The notes under the pieces are model-generated. The model was given only the letters and a program-made list of their open reading frames with translations. It did no database searches and was not told where the DNA came from. From positions 17,870,640-17,934,639 of the forward strand of contig NC_049915.1 in assembly GCF_001411555.2 (NCBI RefSeq): a DNA stretch of 64,000 nt, written 5' to 3'. This DNA comes from Juglans regia. Lineage: Eukaryota; Streptophyta; Magnoliopsida; Fagales; Juglandaceae. Shown piece by piece: positions 49,241 through 60,400 of the stretch. Positions within the stretch are counted from its first letter, which is position 1. Each line of letters opens with the position of its first letter. The translations under genes and the position numbers were made by a program.

Positions 49241-52200
49241 TGTTTTGATGGGAGGGGGTATGTAACAAGGTTGCCGATGACAACTTGGCCAAGGAGGAGT
49301 GACGGTGGCAGTAGTGTAGGGAAGAGGAAGAAGACTCGGGAAGGGATTGAAGATTAAGGAACCCTAATGCATGTGGGGGGGAATCTAAACCTAAAGTGTT
49401 CTGAAGTGAAGTGCTTAAGGAAATGTGTGTGTTCTGAAGTGAATGACCAACGACATTGACTGAAGGAGAAGAGCCAGGCTCAACAGGCATGGGCTTAAGG
49501 GATTTGTCCCTGGGCCATGTTACTCAATGATGTATTTATTTTTTTGTTTGTTATTTCCTTTTCAGTTGTAATTCGTGAAGCTTGGTACAAGCCCATGTCC
49601 TTTTATCATGTGTAGGGTTTCAGCTTTATAGAGGCGCCATTAGGTGTTTGTTTCTTTTATGCAAAAACTAATGAATATCTAAATTTATTCCTTCCTAGCT
49701 CTCTTACTCAGCCATTTCTGAAAAAGCATCCCTCAGGTAAGGCTTTTTCAAGTGTGTGTTAATTCAGTGTGTTACATCTAGCCACCACCATCGTACCAGC
49801 AGCCTTCCCTCTCACCGACGACCACCTCCCCACAACGCAACTCCCTCCCTTCCCTTTTCCCTCTCCTTCTTGCACGAGTTCCCTCCTTCGGCACAAGTAG
49901 CACTACCGTCGCAACCATCGGCGCCATCGCACCGAGCACCTAACGCTGGTGACCCTCCCCTCTACCAAACCCAGCCACTCATCTCCCCAATCTGCCCCTC
50001 ACGCAGCCCACTCTCTCACACGGTTTCCCCACATCGCAGCCCAGGTCCGCTGCCTACGGCTACGCGTTGCCCCCACGTGCACGTCGAACCTCCACCCCTC
50101 GGCCATACCTTCTTTCTTAAGCCACACCGACCTCTCCTTCTCTCTCACGCTCTCTCTCCCTCTCGGGTCTCCATTGTGCATGGCCAGATCTGTCCCCTTG
50201 CGCCGCCCTACACTGCGAGAATCTCTTAACCACCCATTAGCACCCCAGATGTGACCTCATTTTCGAGAAAAACCCACAAAAAGCCCTCTGTCTGGCCCGA
50301 ATCTGTCACTGCCACCTTGCACTGCTGCTCCGCCACTTTTGGCGTCACCTCGATAAGCCAAAGCTGCCCTTAGTTGTTTATTTTAGTTTCTGTTTTGTTT
50401 ATTTGTTAACAGTTTGGTTTTTGTCTGCAAAGTGATTCGCAAACTCGTCCAATCGGAGGACTCCGTAGACCAACGCACATTCAATCATCCAAATTTCTCA
50501 TCCACGTTGTAAGTAACTCTCTTACGCGACCCTTGAGTTCAAGATGTGAATTTATCACTAATTTTGTTTGAAGTCTGGTTGTGTTAAGAAGGGCCTTGGG
50601 CCCAATGAAGCGTTAGGCTTGATATCATAGTAGTGGTTGGGAATTGGGCCACTTGGAGGATGGGATTACACGTGTAGCTTGGTATGGGAAATTGTGAAAG
50701 TTGTGACTATTGTGATGTTGTATATTGTCTTATGTGTGTTATGCCACATCATCCAATAGATTGCCTATCATGCATCTACATTTTTATTGTAATTACTATT
50801 TGTACGATTATTTAACTGTGTTGTGTTATGCCATGTTGTGTGAATTAAAAACTGGTTTTTGGTGTACTGGTGATATCATGTGGGTGCGTGCGTATCACAA
50901 CCCCAAGTCAAAATAGGGCATTATCTCGGTAGAGCTCATCTAGTCACTCGAGAGCGTAATAAACTGTGTGACGTCCCCTAGGTTGTCACTGGGCGACAAC
51001 GGGCTAGGACGAGATGGTAACGCTCTCGTGCCGACTCCATAGCCTCTCTGCTAGCGAGGACTAGAGGATGTCTGGTAACGTACACGCCAGGCGCAGAGCT
51101 AGGCTTTACTTGTTACGAAGTCACATGCTCAGTTGTTACCCGTGGTGTGACAAAGGGAGCCAAGGTGTGCGCATGGTCAATAGGGGAGACCATGGTGCAT
51201 GCATAATAACCATGTTTTGGGCCAAAGGGCATTTTTGGCATGTGTGGTTCTGGCTAAATGTGTTCTTTTGGAAAAAGGGTGGAAAAATGGATATTGTGAT
51301 CTTTTGCATGTATGGTTGTCTTACTTTGTTGGTTGTATAAATGCATGTTTTAAACTCTTGATTGTTGCATGTTGATTACTTAATGAGATTGTGAAATCTC
51401 ACTGTGGTGTTCCTACCTCCGATAGAATTTGATGCATAGGGAGAGTTTGAGCAGGAGGGACCCACTCCGCCGGAGGGGTGATTGCTGGAGCTTTCTATTT
51501 TCTATCTCTCTCATATTTGTCGTGGGACTTATTATCGCTTTATTTATATTTTTAGCCAGATGACTTTATAACCTCTTAGAGGATTATTACTTTTTGGATT
51601 GTACTATTTAAAATTTTATGGCACTTAGCTTTGACCATCCTTTTATTCTTCTGCTCCGTTATTTATGTTGCACACATATTGTATGTTCACACACACTAGC
51701 ACTTAGTGATGGGTGTGTGATCTATGTGGTCATCATCCCAGTATCACAACTTCCACCAAATCACACATGAGAGTCGAGAGCGCCACAACGACACTAGCAA
51801 TATCACCCAATTATTGGCTTGGAAGACCTATGGTAATTTTTTTCCACAGCTTTGCTTTGGGATTTTGTGGGATTTATCGCCATATGCCTAATCTACAACA
51901 TCATGGAGTTGGACATTGTCACAAAGGAAGAAAAATGGTGCCACATTTCTATGGATATTTATATGGAACAGTAGCTTGTTATCATCAGCCGGCCACTAAA
52001 CTGAATTCTACTTTACAATGACTAATAGAACATAAGATGGCCTGATAAGTCTTTTTTTTTTTTAAGTTTTCTCAATGCATGACTTCCGATGGCTTTCCAT
52101 AGTGCGTTGAGAAAAGCGACTAGCTAGCTTGATCAAAACAGGAATAAGTAGAGAGAGAACAAAACATTGCAACCGCATGAAATATCTCGGGATGTTGGCC

Positions 52201-52208
52201 TATAAATA
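52201..52208 (+). promoter_or_regulatory. TATA box of B3
   Basis: TATAAATA, 67 bp before the start codon, preceded by the conserved ATCTCGGGATGTTGGCC block. The proximal 410 bp of promoter (51793-52200) is collinear with B1 and B2. Confidence 0.8.
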
Positions 52209-52267
52209 GGTGGGAAGAACAGGCCGGTTAGCACTATCATATTATATATCAGCTGACCTCGATCGAC

Positions 52268-53004
52268 ATGATGAAGGCCATTCTACTAATTATCTGCATT
52301 CTCTTGGCTTCCTCTACTTTGGTTCCTTCTCCGGTTTTAGCTCGGGCATTAGCTGGTAATTAATAATTAATTAAGATCACTAATTAATTATTTCCATGAC
52401 AGAGTTGTGTTAATTAATTTTTGCTTGCAGAAAACAATTCATTGCATACAGATCATCGATGTTGCTCATTTACATATATATGTTTGATCATAACACCCTC
52501 TCTATATAGCTTTGTTTTAAACCATAATTGGTCTAGGGAACCTTATCTGAATCGAAAACTTCTTGTTGCTTTAAAACTCACAAGTTCTTAGCTGCAGATC
52601 ATATTAAATAATAGAGCTCTTTGTTTTCTCTTTTTGGGTTTTGCAATATATGGAATTCAATATTTCTCCGACCAACCATGTTTTTCCTACTAATTATTGG
52701 TTTTTCAATTTGGTTATATATATTCTGATAACTCAACATATATATTGTCATATGTATCATATCTCCGGTAGGCGCAGGCCGCAGGCAGCTACTTGATGAC
52801 CCAGCAGTACCACCTGCATCTCCTAATGTAACCAAGCCGGGTGTGACGCCAACGCCAAGGGTCCCGTGCAGACGAGACCCTGGTGATCCAATTAGGCCGT
52901 GTCGGCCAACCCCAACACTCCCACGGCCGCTATATTGTCGCCCACCCTACAAAATTAGTAATTGCAGACGTAAAACCCCTCCAAATAAGAAGCATGCACC
53001 ATGA
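52268..53004 (+). CDS. Secreted cysteine-containing peptide precursor, type B (B3)
   Basis: Exons 52268-52355 and 52772-53004 with a 416-bp phase-1 intron encode 106 residues. The signal peptide is residues 1-25 (MMKAILLIICILLASSTL start), then AGRRQLLDDPAVPP and cysteines at 62, 73, 85 and 94 (VPCRRDPGDPIRPC and CRPPYKISNC), ending NKKHAP. The linker between Cys2 and Cys3 is two residues shorter than in B1 and B2, and one extra residue separates Cys3 and Cys4. RRQL, PRVPCRR and KHAP are unchanged. Probably secreted; function unknown. Its distal promoter has been pushed away by transposons. Confidence 0.82.
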
Positions 53005-53789
53005 ACCTGGTTTAGCAATATTAATTAAGCATCAGACTGCTTGTACATTTCTTATGGAGATTGATCGAGCAGCGTTTTAAGAATAAAATTAGTAAGGTTT
53101 TGTGTAATATTATTCTATATGCGTTTTTGGGTTTGTGATGGATTTCATAATTTATAGCTTTCTTGTGTGGTGTAATATATATACATGCAGTGATCAGAAT
53201 CTACTCATGTTTAGATCATGATCATAAACTATATATATGCTTAATGTCATGTTAGTGACAATAAATAAAAGCAACCTTGTACGTTGTGAATTTTCACTAC
53301 CTGAAAATTAAAATCAGCCTGTATTAATGTTTCATGTCTAAATATCTGGATGGTCGCACAAAACAAGAACGAAAAACTGGGGGTCAAGGGGAGCCCTCAA
53401 AAACTTCCAAGAGTTTTAAATCCAAATATCATCTTAATGACATGATTTGGACCATTTTATTTTCAAGTGAAAGATGAAAAATAATTATAAACCTACAACT
53501 ATTTTACAACTCTATTTAAAATGAAGGGAAATTAAATAAAATTGAATATATTTTTTAGTGAAGCGGCACAATTACATTAGTTGATTTGAAGTACTGAGTA
53601 ATAAAATAATAATAAAAGAGTTATAAGTGTATCATTATTTAATACTTAATTGGTTACAAAATCCGGTAATGAAATAGTCTTGACACGAAAGAGAAAGTTA
53701 ATGCACCTTGGTCAGATAATACATTAATTCTCAGAATGTGCAAGACTAATAGACGAAAACTAATTAGACAATGAGGAAATTAAAGCCAA
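53005..53789 (+). other. B3 3' UTR and flank
   Basis: Collinear with the B1 and B2 3' flanks up to about 53740. No separate gene is visible. Confidence 0.65.
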
Positions 53790-53861
53790 TAGAAGTAGTA
53801 CCGGTGCCCTTGCTTGATATGAAATTCCCTCTAATTTCAATATTTAGATGACTTAAAATAC

Positions 53862-53905
<44 letters not shown>

Positions 53906-55480
53906 ATATATCAATATCATGCATGCGGCCTAACTGTAAAACATCATGGAGGACTTTGTCAGACACGAAAAAAATGGTGCCAAATTTCTAGGATGTGAGT
54001 GGGTGTGGGTCTGGAACTTGGGGATAAGATATAAAATTCTCATCTCATCTCATCTCATTCTTACATATTTTTTAAATTATCATATAAAATATAATAAACA
54101 ATTCAACATTTTTAAATTTCAATTTAACTTTTTCAAATCTCAAAACAGTAATAATATTAAAATATAATATTTTAAAATTTTAAACAAAATATAAAATTCT
54201 TATCTCACCCACAAACCTGCCTAACTCAAATATTCTACTTTATAATGACTAATAGAACATGAGATTGCCTAATTAATTTTCAGTTTTCTCCGTGAACTTG
54301 CAATTTACTTTTCATGGTGTGTTGAGAAAAGCAACAAGCTTGGTCAAAACATGAATGAGTAGAATTAAAGAGGACCAAACACCAATATCTCCACAATGTA
54401 TTTAAATATTGTAGAAAATATCTATTTATAAATCTGTTTATTCATACATATATACTTATGTAAATTAAGTTTGCCATATAAATTGGCATAAAAAGAATTT
54501 TATGTTTTGAATTTTTTTTTTTTTAATAACTAATTACATACATACTTTACAATAAGCGATGTGTTTACAACCCAATTGTAAATAGAGAAATTCTTAAATA
54601 TAGTGCCATCATGATGAGGCAATAGATTCATTGTGAACTCTTCTTACTTTGTTTCTTCAACAGTCCATTAATTCATTTTATCATACTTTATATTTTTAAT
54701 ATATGCATGATTATAACAAAAAATAATAATATTTTTAGATTTTCATGATCATTTGATTTTATATCATAGGTGACATATAAAAAATTGTCGAGAATAATTC
54801 GATTGTCCCATTTAACTGATCTGCTTAAAGTTTCAATCCAAAAGGTCGAAAATCATTCCTACATAAAATTCATGATTGGCATATGTAAACAAATAATGTA
54901 ACTATTCCATCCATTCGCTTAGGTACACACTATTTCAAAATAGTCTAAATAAATAAATTATTTTATCTGCTTACGGAAAACAATTCATTGCGTGCAGATT
55001 GATGTTGCTCATTTACATGATATATGTGTGTATGTGTGTTGGTCTTTCCCTTTTTGGGTTTTGCAATATATGGAATTAAAGCTTAGTGCTTTATAATATA
55101 TTTTCGACCATGTATACATACATGTTTTCCTTAGTAAGTTGTTCAATTTGGTTATATTCTAATAACTCAACATATGATAATTAATAGAGAATTGATATTT
55201 ACAGTCATAGAGTATATAAGTGTTGTGTACTCTTTTTAATAAAAGTGAATAAATATGATACCTACTTAAAAAAAAATTAAGTTTTTAATAATAAACATCA
55301 CTCTTTTTCAAAAAACAGTGTTTGCACAACTCATAACTGTATCTAACATTACTCTATTTGCAGTAATATGAGAAAGCTACTGTTTTTCTTTTTCCTTTTC
55401 TATTATTGTGTCGATGAACTTGATCAATAACTATATGTATATATATGGTTTGATGTAATTTCATCGATGGCATAAATTGT
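53790..55480 (+). pseudogene. Relic of another peptide gene copy, both exons lost
   Basis: 53795-53850 matches the B upstream flank (GATATGAAATTCCCTCTAAT). 54240-54420 matches the proximal promoter (AATGACTAATAGAACAT, GAGAAAAGCAACAAGCTTGG). 54968-55180 matches the intron (GAAAACAATTCATTGCGTGC, GGGTTTTGCAATATATGGAA). 55435-55470 matches type A 3' flank (ATATGGTTTGATGTAATTT). Neither exon can be found. It includes a (TA)n tract at 53864-53903 and a TCATCTCATCTC MITE at about 54010-54215. Confidence 0.7.
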
Positions 55481-56143
55481 CAAAATTGATAGTTTAGTAT
55501 GCAACATGAAAAATGGCACTGATCAATCGAAATATGAAATTTATTTCTTCTTTTTACTTAAAACCGCAACGGTGAAGTTGATATGATTTTTACAATAAAA
55601 ATAATTTTATAATCTAAAAAACCATATCAAAATATCAATTTGTAAGATGACTTTTACATAATACATTTCAGTTAAAATATTTCTCTTTTATAAATATTTT
55701 ATTAAATTTTAAAAAAATTAATGTTACAGAGGAAAGTGTTTTTGAGAGATTGAGTTTTGTTAAAAACAAAAATACTACCATTTTAAGATCTCTACATCAC
55801 ACTTTTTAGGTGATATAATTTAATTTAAAAAGTAAATTTTAGAATTTAAATCTTACAAATTAAATCTTAACATTTAAGTAACATGAATGACGTCATCTAT
55901 ACGCTAACTCAATAATAGAATAATATGTTTTGTCGATGACATTTTAAGATTGAAAGCAAAAAAGACTTTTAAAAACTTCAAATTCCTAAACTTGGTATTT
56001 GCCCGAAAATAATTTACCTAAGCAAGCCCACAAAATTCACTTCCTCTACATAAAATGAGAGACAAAATACCACTTGACCACAGGTTTTTACCAAAAGAAA
56101 ATCCCTTTTGAGGCATAGGTTAGCATGGAACATTAAAGAGGAT
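55481..56143. other. No gene seen
   Basis: AT-rich DNA between the relic peptide copy and the 3' end of the WIYLD gene. The last part is probably the 3' UTR of that gene. Confidence 0.5.
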
Positions 56144-59100
56144 TTACACATCTTGAGGCCTCACATCCCACCTTGTCTTACGCTTTCTCCGCCTGCCTAG
56201 AGTATCAAGAAACTTTACTAAACTTTCCTGTGATGGAACTGGTGTAAGCAACTTTGCTAAACTTTGCTGTAATGGAGCTGGTTTGAGGTGCACTAAATCC
56301 TCATCATCGTCATTACTGATCCACCCATGGTAAGGTCGACGACTTGGTGTAGGAAGACCATCCATGGGTAGTTTGGATTGGATCGTAACGGCTGGTGGGA
56401 GACAATGCATACTCTCTGCAAAAACAAGAGCTACATCACATCGTGATTAAATTCACAGATATGATCTTAAAGCAATTCATTGATGATTTATCACCCACAC
56501 ATAAACCTTGGGTTAAAAATGACGGCAATAACTTCAAAATTCATTTGATTCAACTTATATGCTGATTATTTTCAAAAAAGACGGCAATAACTTCAAAATT
56601 CGTCACTTTTATTTTGAAGGGAGGGGGAAGCATGCTATTAGTGCTTTTCTTCTAAAATGCCACTAATACATATTGAATCTAACAAATGGATGGAGAGGCG
56701 ATTACGAGATTCATGAGCCTCTGATGCAGTATCTAAAGCCTCGTTAGTCTGCCAGGTAGCCTGGTTAGTTTGTGATACAGCCTCCACAGCCTCTGAATTG
56801 GGGCAAGTAACTCCATTTGCAGGCCTAACAGCTGGTGCTTCAGCATCAACTGCAACTTCAACCTTACCTTGAGAAGAACCAGCCTTCAAAGAAAGAATAA
56901 AAAGAGTGAGTAAAAAAACTGGGAACGTCATTAATGATATTGTTATTAGTTAAAAGTAAAGGTCCAAACCAGCATCCCGGTACAATTAATTCACTGCAAG
57001 GTAGAAACCAACAAGACCAAAACTGCAGCTAATAAACTGGATAGCAATTGTCATGGAAGTACATCCAATAAACACACAAAGGTGAAAAAGATATACATAC
57101 AGAAAACCAGAAATGGAATAATACTCCACCTGAGAGAATGCCATAACTCACAAGTCAGAGTAGTTGGATACTGCTATAACAGCCATGTCAAATTCTAAGT
57201 GGTAGACTAGATTACAGGAAAACAAAATGAGTCATAAGCACAGGGGATAGAGGTGAGAGATCAATAGATTCATGTGTCATGAAAAAAAGAAGATAAACTT
57301 CAGTGTTCATTACGAAGTCCCACTACTACTTCAATTATGCCCATGTTAAAATTTGCATGGAACATTAAAAATATAGCTATGGCTTCCGAAGAGGAGGAGA
57401 GGAAGGGGAGAGAAGGAGGTTTACAGCCTTTGAGGCCTATAGGAGAGGAAGCAGGTTATATGTCAAGCCATGACATTTTCTTACGAGATTCATTTTCTTT
57501 CGAGATTCACAACTCAACAATGTCCAGCTGGAATTTGTTTGGAAACAAAAAGTACAAGTTCCTAATTTTCAGCAGAATTACATTTGGGTAGCGAAGATAT
57601 CTCAACACTTTTCAAGTATTCTCGTACCAATGAAAATACTCTATATGCCAAACACAGTGAACCATCTTTGTACCAAAGTCTCTCCAAAGTCTCTCCACTA
57701 TAATATTTATCACTATTATATATAAATAAAATTATCATTAAAAAAATCAATCATTGATGGGACCTACACCTTTTTCAATTATCTATCTTAAAGTCAACAA
57801 CTTAATATATTTCATACATCCAAACAACTCAAAATACTCTCAATGGGACCCACAAACTCACTTCAATCTTTACTCATAACTATTCATAAACATTCTCAAC
57901 ACTTCTCAGATATTCTCACTACCCAAACAAGTGAACATGGCTTGCCCAGGGCATGATGATATAGTCCTAATTGAACATTTGTTGCTACTCCTGTAGATAT
58001 TTTTCTCAATGCTTCATTAGATTCCCAAAAGGCCTAGGCACATCTCACAGAATTGTGACCATCAACAGAATAAGAGTCAACCACAAAACAATGCCTCTTT
58101 TTTCAATATGTTAGATCATAGCATGTCATTAATTTTAGGATTCTTGAAATGCAAATGCCACAAATATTTTGGCGGGATTCATGAGATGACTACTCAAAGG
58201 GAAGGGTAAGGACGCAACAAGGTAGACCATACAGTGTATGGGTTGAATCCTTTTTATTTGCAGTGCCAGACCCAAACTGCCTTGCGTCAAGAAGAAACTG
58301 CACTCTACGGTCCTTCAGCCATTCACCACAAGTGGTCCACAACAAGGGAATGATCATATACACCTGAAGGAAAAAATTTAGCCCCACTGTGTGACCCACG
58401 GAATCAAAGGTCCGTGTCGAGCTTTATCAAAATTGGGCCTTTGAAGTGTAATCATTCACTTTTCTGCATTTCTACATATAGATGCCATGTAAACTCAACT
58501 GGATAAGTTCAAAGCTGGCCTTAATAGCATAATCCTAAGTTGAAACAGGATTTCTTTGTTTTACTCCAATCCAGCATTCACACATTGCCCCCTGTTTGGT
58601 TAACAGAAAATAAGCATAAGAAAAAAGTAAACAAAGACAACTTTTCCCCACCTTTTCACCGCAGCTGAACAGAGCATTAAGAAAGAAATGTATGAAGAAA
58701 AAATCTCAAAAACAAAAAAATAAAACGCGACAATAAAAGAAAAACAAGCATATAGAAAAGGTGTGAAGAGATTTAAAAGACTCTTACATCCTCTTGTGTA
58801 TGAGCGTTTAGCTTTTCAAGAATGGTTTCAACGAGAAGAATGTAAGAAACTTCTTCAATAAAGACCCATCCATCATCCCCACCATAAACCTGAACCAAAA
58901 CCCATATTACGATTCAAACAAAACCAAGACCCAATAAATGTTTTTGCTTTCAGAAAACAATGAGCATAGAGAAAAAAAAATTATAAAAAATAAAAACCCA
59001 CATTTAGAAGCTCTCCGACCGTTTCTTGAACCAGTTTCTCGGAAAATCCATATGGACGCATAGCGTCGAGGGCTGCATCGAGACGGGTATTACCCCTCTG

Positions 59101-59550
59101 CAAAAGAAGGGAAAACAAAACAGAGCGTCAGAAAACGAGAAAAAAAATCCTCAAGAAATTGTATCAAGAAAAGGAAAATAAATCGGGAAAAAAAAAGCGT
59201 TGAAGAAGATGAAAAGCAGCAAGTGGTTCGCGATCTCATAAAATGCGAGATATAACACCAGAAAATAGGATCTTGTGAGAGGAAAGTTCATCGAACGTAA
59301 GAAAACATGTCGAGAAAATAACGCAAGGAAAAGAGTGAGGCACAGAGGAAAAAAAAAACCAAACTTTAGAAAAATGTCGGTGTCAACAAGAGATAAAACG
59401 AGTTCAGAAAATCAGGATAAAATGTCCAGAATGAGAGAGTGAACAAGTACGAGAAAATATCACGAGTCAAGAAGATAGAAAGTGAGGGAAAGTGCAAGAA
59501 ACGAGTGGGAAAAAAACTACGAACACCTTTTTTCTTCGTCTTGGAGCCAT
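56144..59550 (-). CDS. WIYLD-domain (ubiquitin-binding type) protein
   Basis: Five minus-strand exons: 59550-59527 (MAPRRRKK), 59097-59002, 58889-58788, 56883-56706 and 56415-56144, about 223 residues. Exons 2 and 3 carry LDAALDAMRPYGFSEKLVQE and DDGWVFIEEVSYILLVETIL, which fit the WIYLD domain (residues about 12-72) known from plant SUVR-type histone methyltransferases and small WIYLD-only proteins. No SET domain follows. The C-terminal half has PYHGWISNDDDEDLVHL and a basic RRRKRKTRW, possibly nuclear-targeting. Splice phases agree; the donor of exon 4 (after position 56706) is the least certain, since reading on gives a stop at 56638. A partial copy lies at 19497-20930. The domain call is from memory. 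Confidence 0.75.
57583..57929. mobile_element. MITE in an intron of the WIYLD gene
   Basis: The left end TTTGGGTAGCGAAGATATCT is the inverted partner of the right end ATATTCTCACTACCCAAA. The AT-rich interior has no coding content. It may alter intron length only. The related fragment at 20930 stops at about this point. Confidence 0.7.
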
Positions 59551-60400
59551 TCGTCTCTCTCTCCCCTTTCTAGTATTATTATTTATTCATTTTCTTTTGG
59601 GCCAATCCGGCCCATTTGGATGAAATAAAAATGAATTAAAAAATAATGCTTCAAAAACAAATTAAACAATGCAATAGTAACTTTGAAAAAAGTTCTCTGA
59701 AAAAAATATGTTCCACCGTGAAAAGAATGAAAACTTCTTCTTTTTTTTTTTTTTTTAATTTCTCTTTTTCTAAAGAAAAATGTTTTGGATTCCGAATTTG
59801 AAATTCAAAAAATATCTCAAATGGAATTTTTTTTTTTCACCGAATGATTAAAAAAATATTTTTTAATAATATTGTGAATTTTTTATTTTTTAAAAAAATA
59901 TTTATGATAATTAAAAAAATACATGAAAAAAATAGAAAAAAAAAATTACGCTATTCGGGACATTTTTTGGATCCCAAATTCGGGACCCGTAGCAGTACTC
60001 TTTTTCAAATAATTTAACTCTGAATTAGGCCTAGTTTTCACAAAATTTTTCATCTCATCTCATTTAATCATTATAATTTTCTCAAATTCATACAAAATAA
60101 AATAAACAATCCAACTTTTTCAAATCTCAAAATAAAAATAATATTAAAAAATATATTCTAACAATATTTTATTTAATTTTTTTATTTTACCTCATCTCAT
60201 CTCATCTGCAAAAACAAACGAAACCTAAAATTATTTGAGAAAAAACCATTGAACCATCCAAAATCTAAAATCATAAATGACATTAATTATTGTCATTAAT
60301 TAGGAGGAAACAACCATTCTTGTTGTGAATCTACAATATGTTTTCCTTTTTTACCCTTATGTGAAGGATTGGGAAGTTAACCCTCGCCACCATTTGCATC
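59551..60400. mobile_element. WIYLD upstream region with a MITE
   Basis: 59551-60000 is the likely promoter and an AT-rich, poly-A/T-rich stretch. 60045-60215 is a MITE with TCATCTCATCTCAT near its left end and CTCATCTCATCTCATCT at its right, of the kind also seen at 23755 and 54010. Confidence 0.55.

Larger units (their letters stand above)
44219..49776 (+). mobile_element. Full-length Ty3/gypsy chromovirus-type element, inactive
   Basis: LTRs at 44219-44741 and 49261-49776 share long blocks (GAATCTAAACCTAAAGTGTT, TGTTATTTCCTTTTCAGTTG) and end GTTACA. Target duplications are TCCAG before and TCTAG after, four of five bases alike. A primer-binding site (TGGTATCCAGAGACC) follows the first LTR, and a purine tract GGGAGGGGGTA precedes the second. 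The order gag, protease, RT, RNase H, integrase, chromodomain identifies a chromovirus. The two LTRs differ noticeably, so the insertion is old. Confidence 0.9.
43953..51787 (+). mobile_element. Long solo LTR of a second family
   Basis: It begins TGTGAGACCCC and ends GCGCCACA, with an exact 5-bp duplication ACGAC at 43948-43952 and 51788-51792. Removing it restores the B-type upstream flank seen at 17160. After subtracting the inner gypsy element it is about 2.27 kb. The segment near 50990-51060 is related to the CACTA-derived repeat. Proline-rich ORFs at 49756-50254 are not supported as genes. Confidence 0.75.

Noticed and set aside
49756..50254. Overlapping Pro/Ser/His-rich ORFs
   Set aside because: They lie inside the long solo LTR, have low complexity and no domain, and overlap in two frames, as GC-rich LTR DNA often does.
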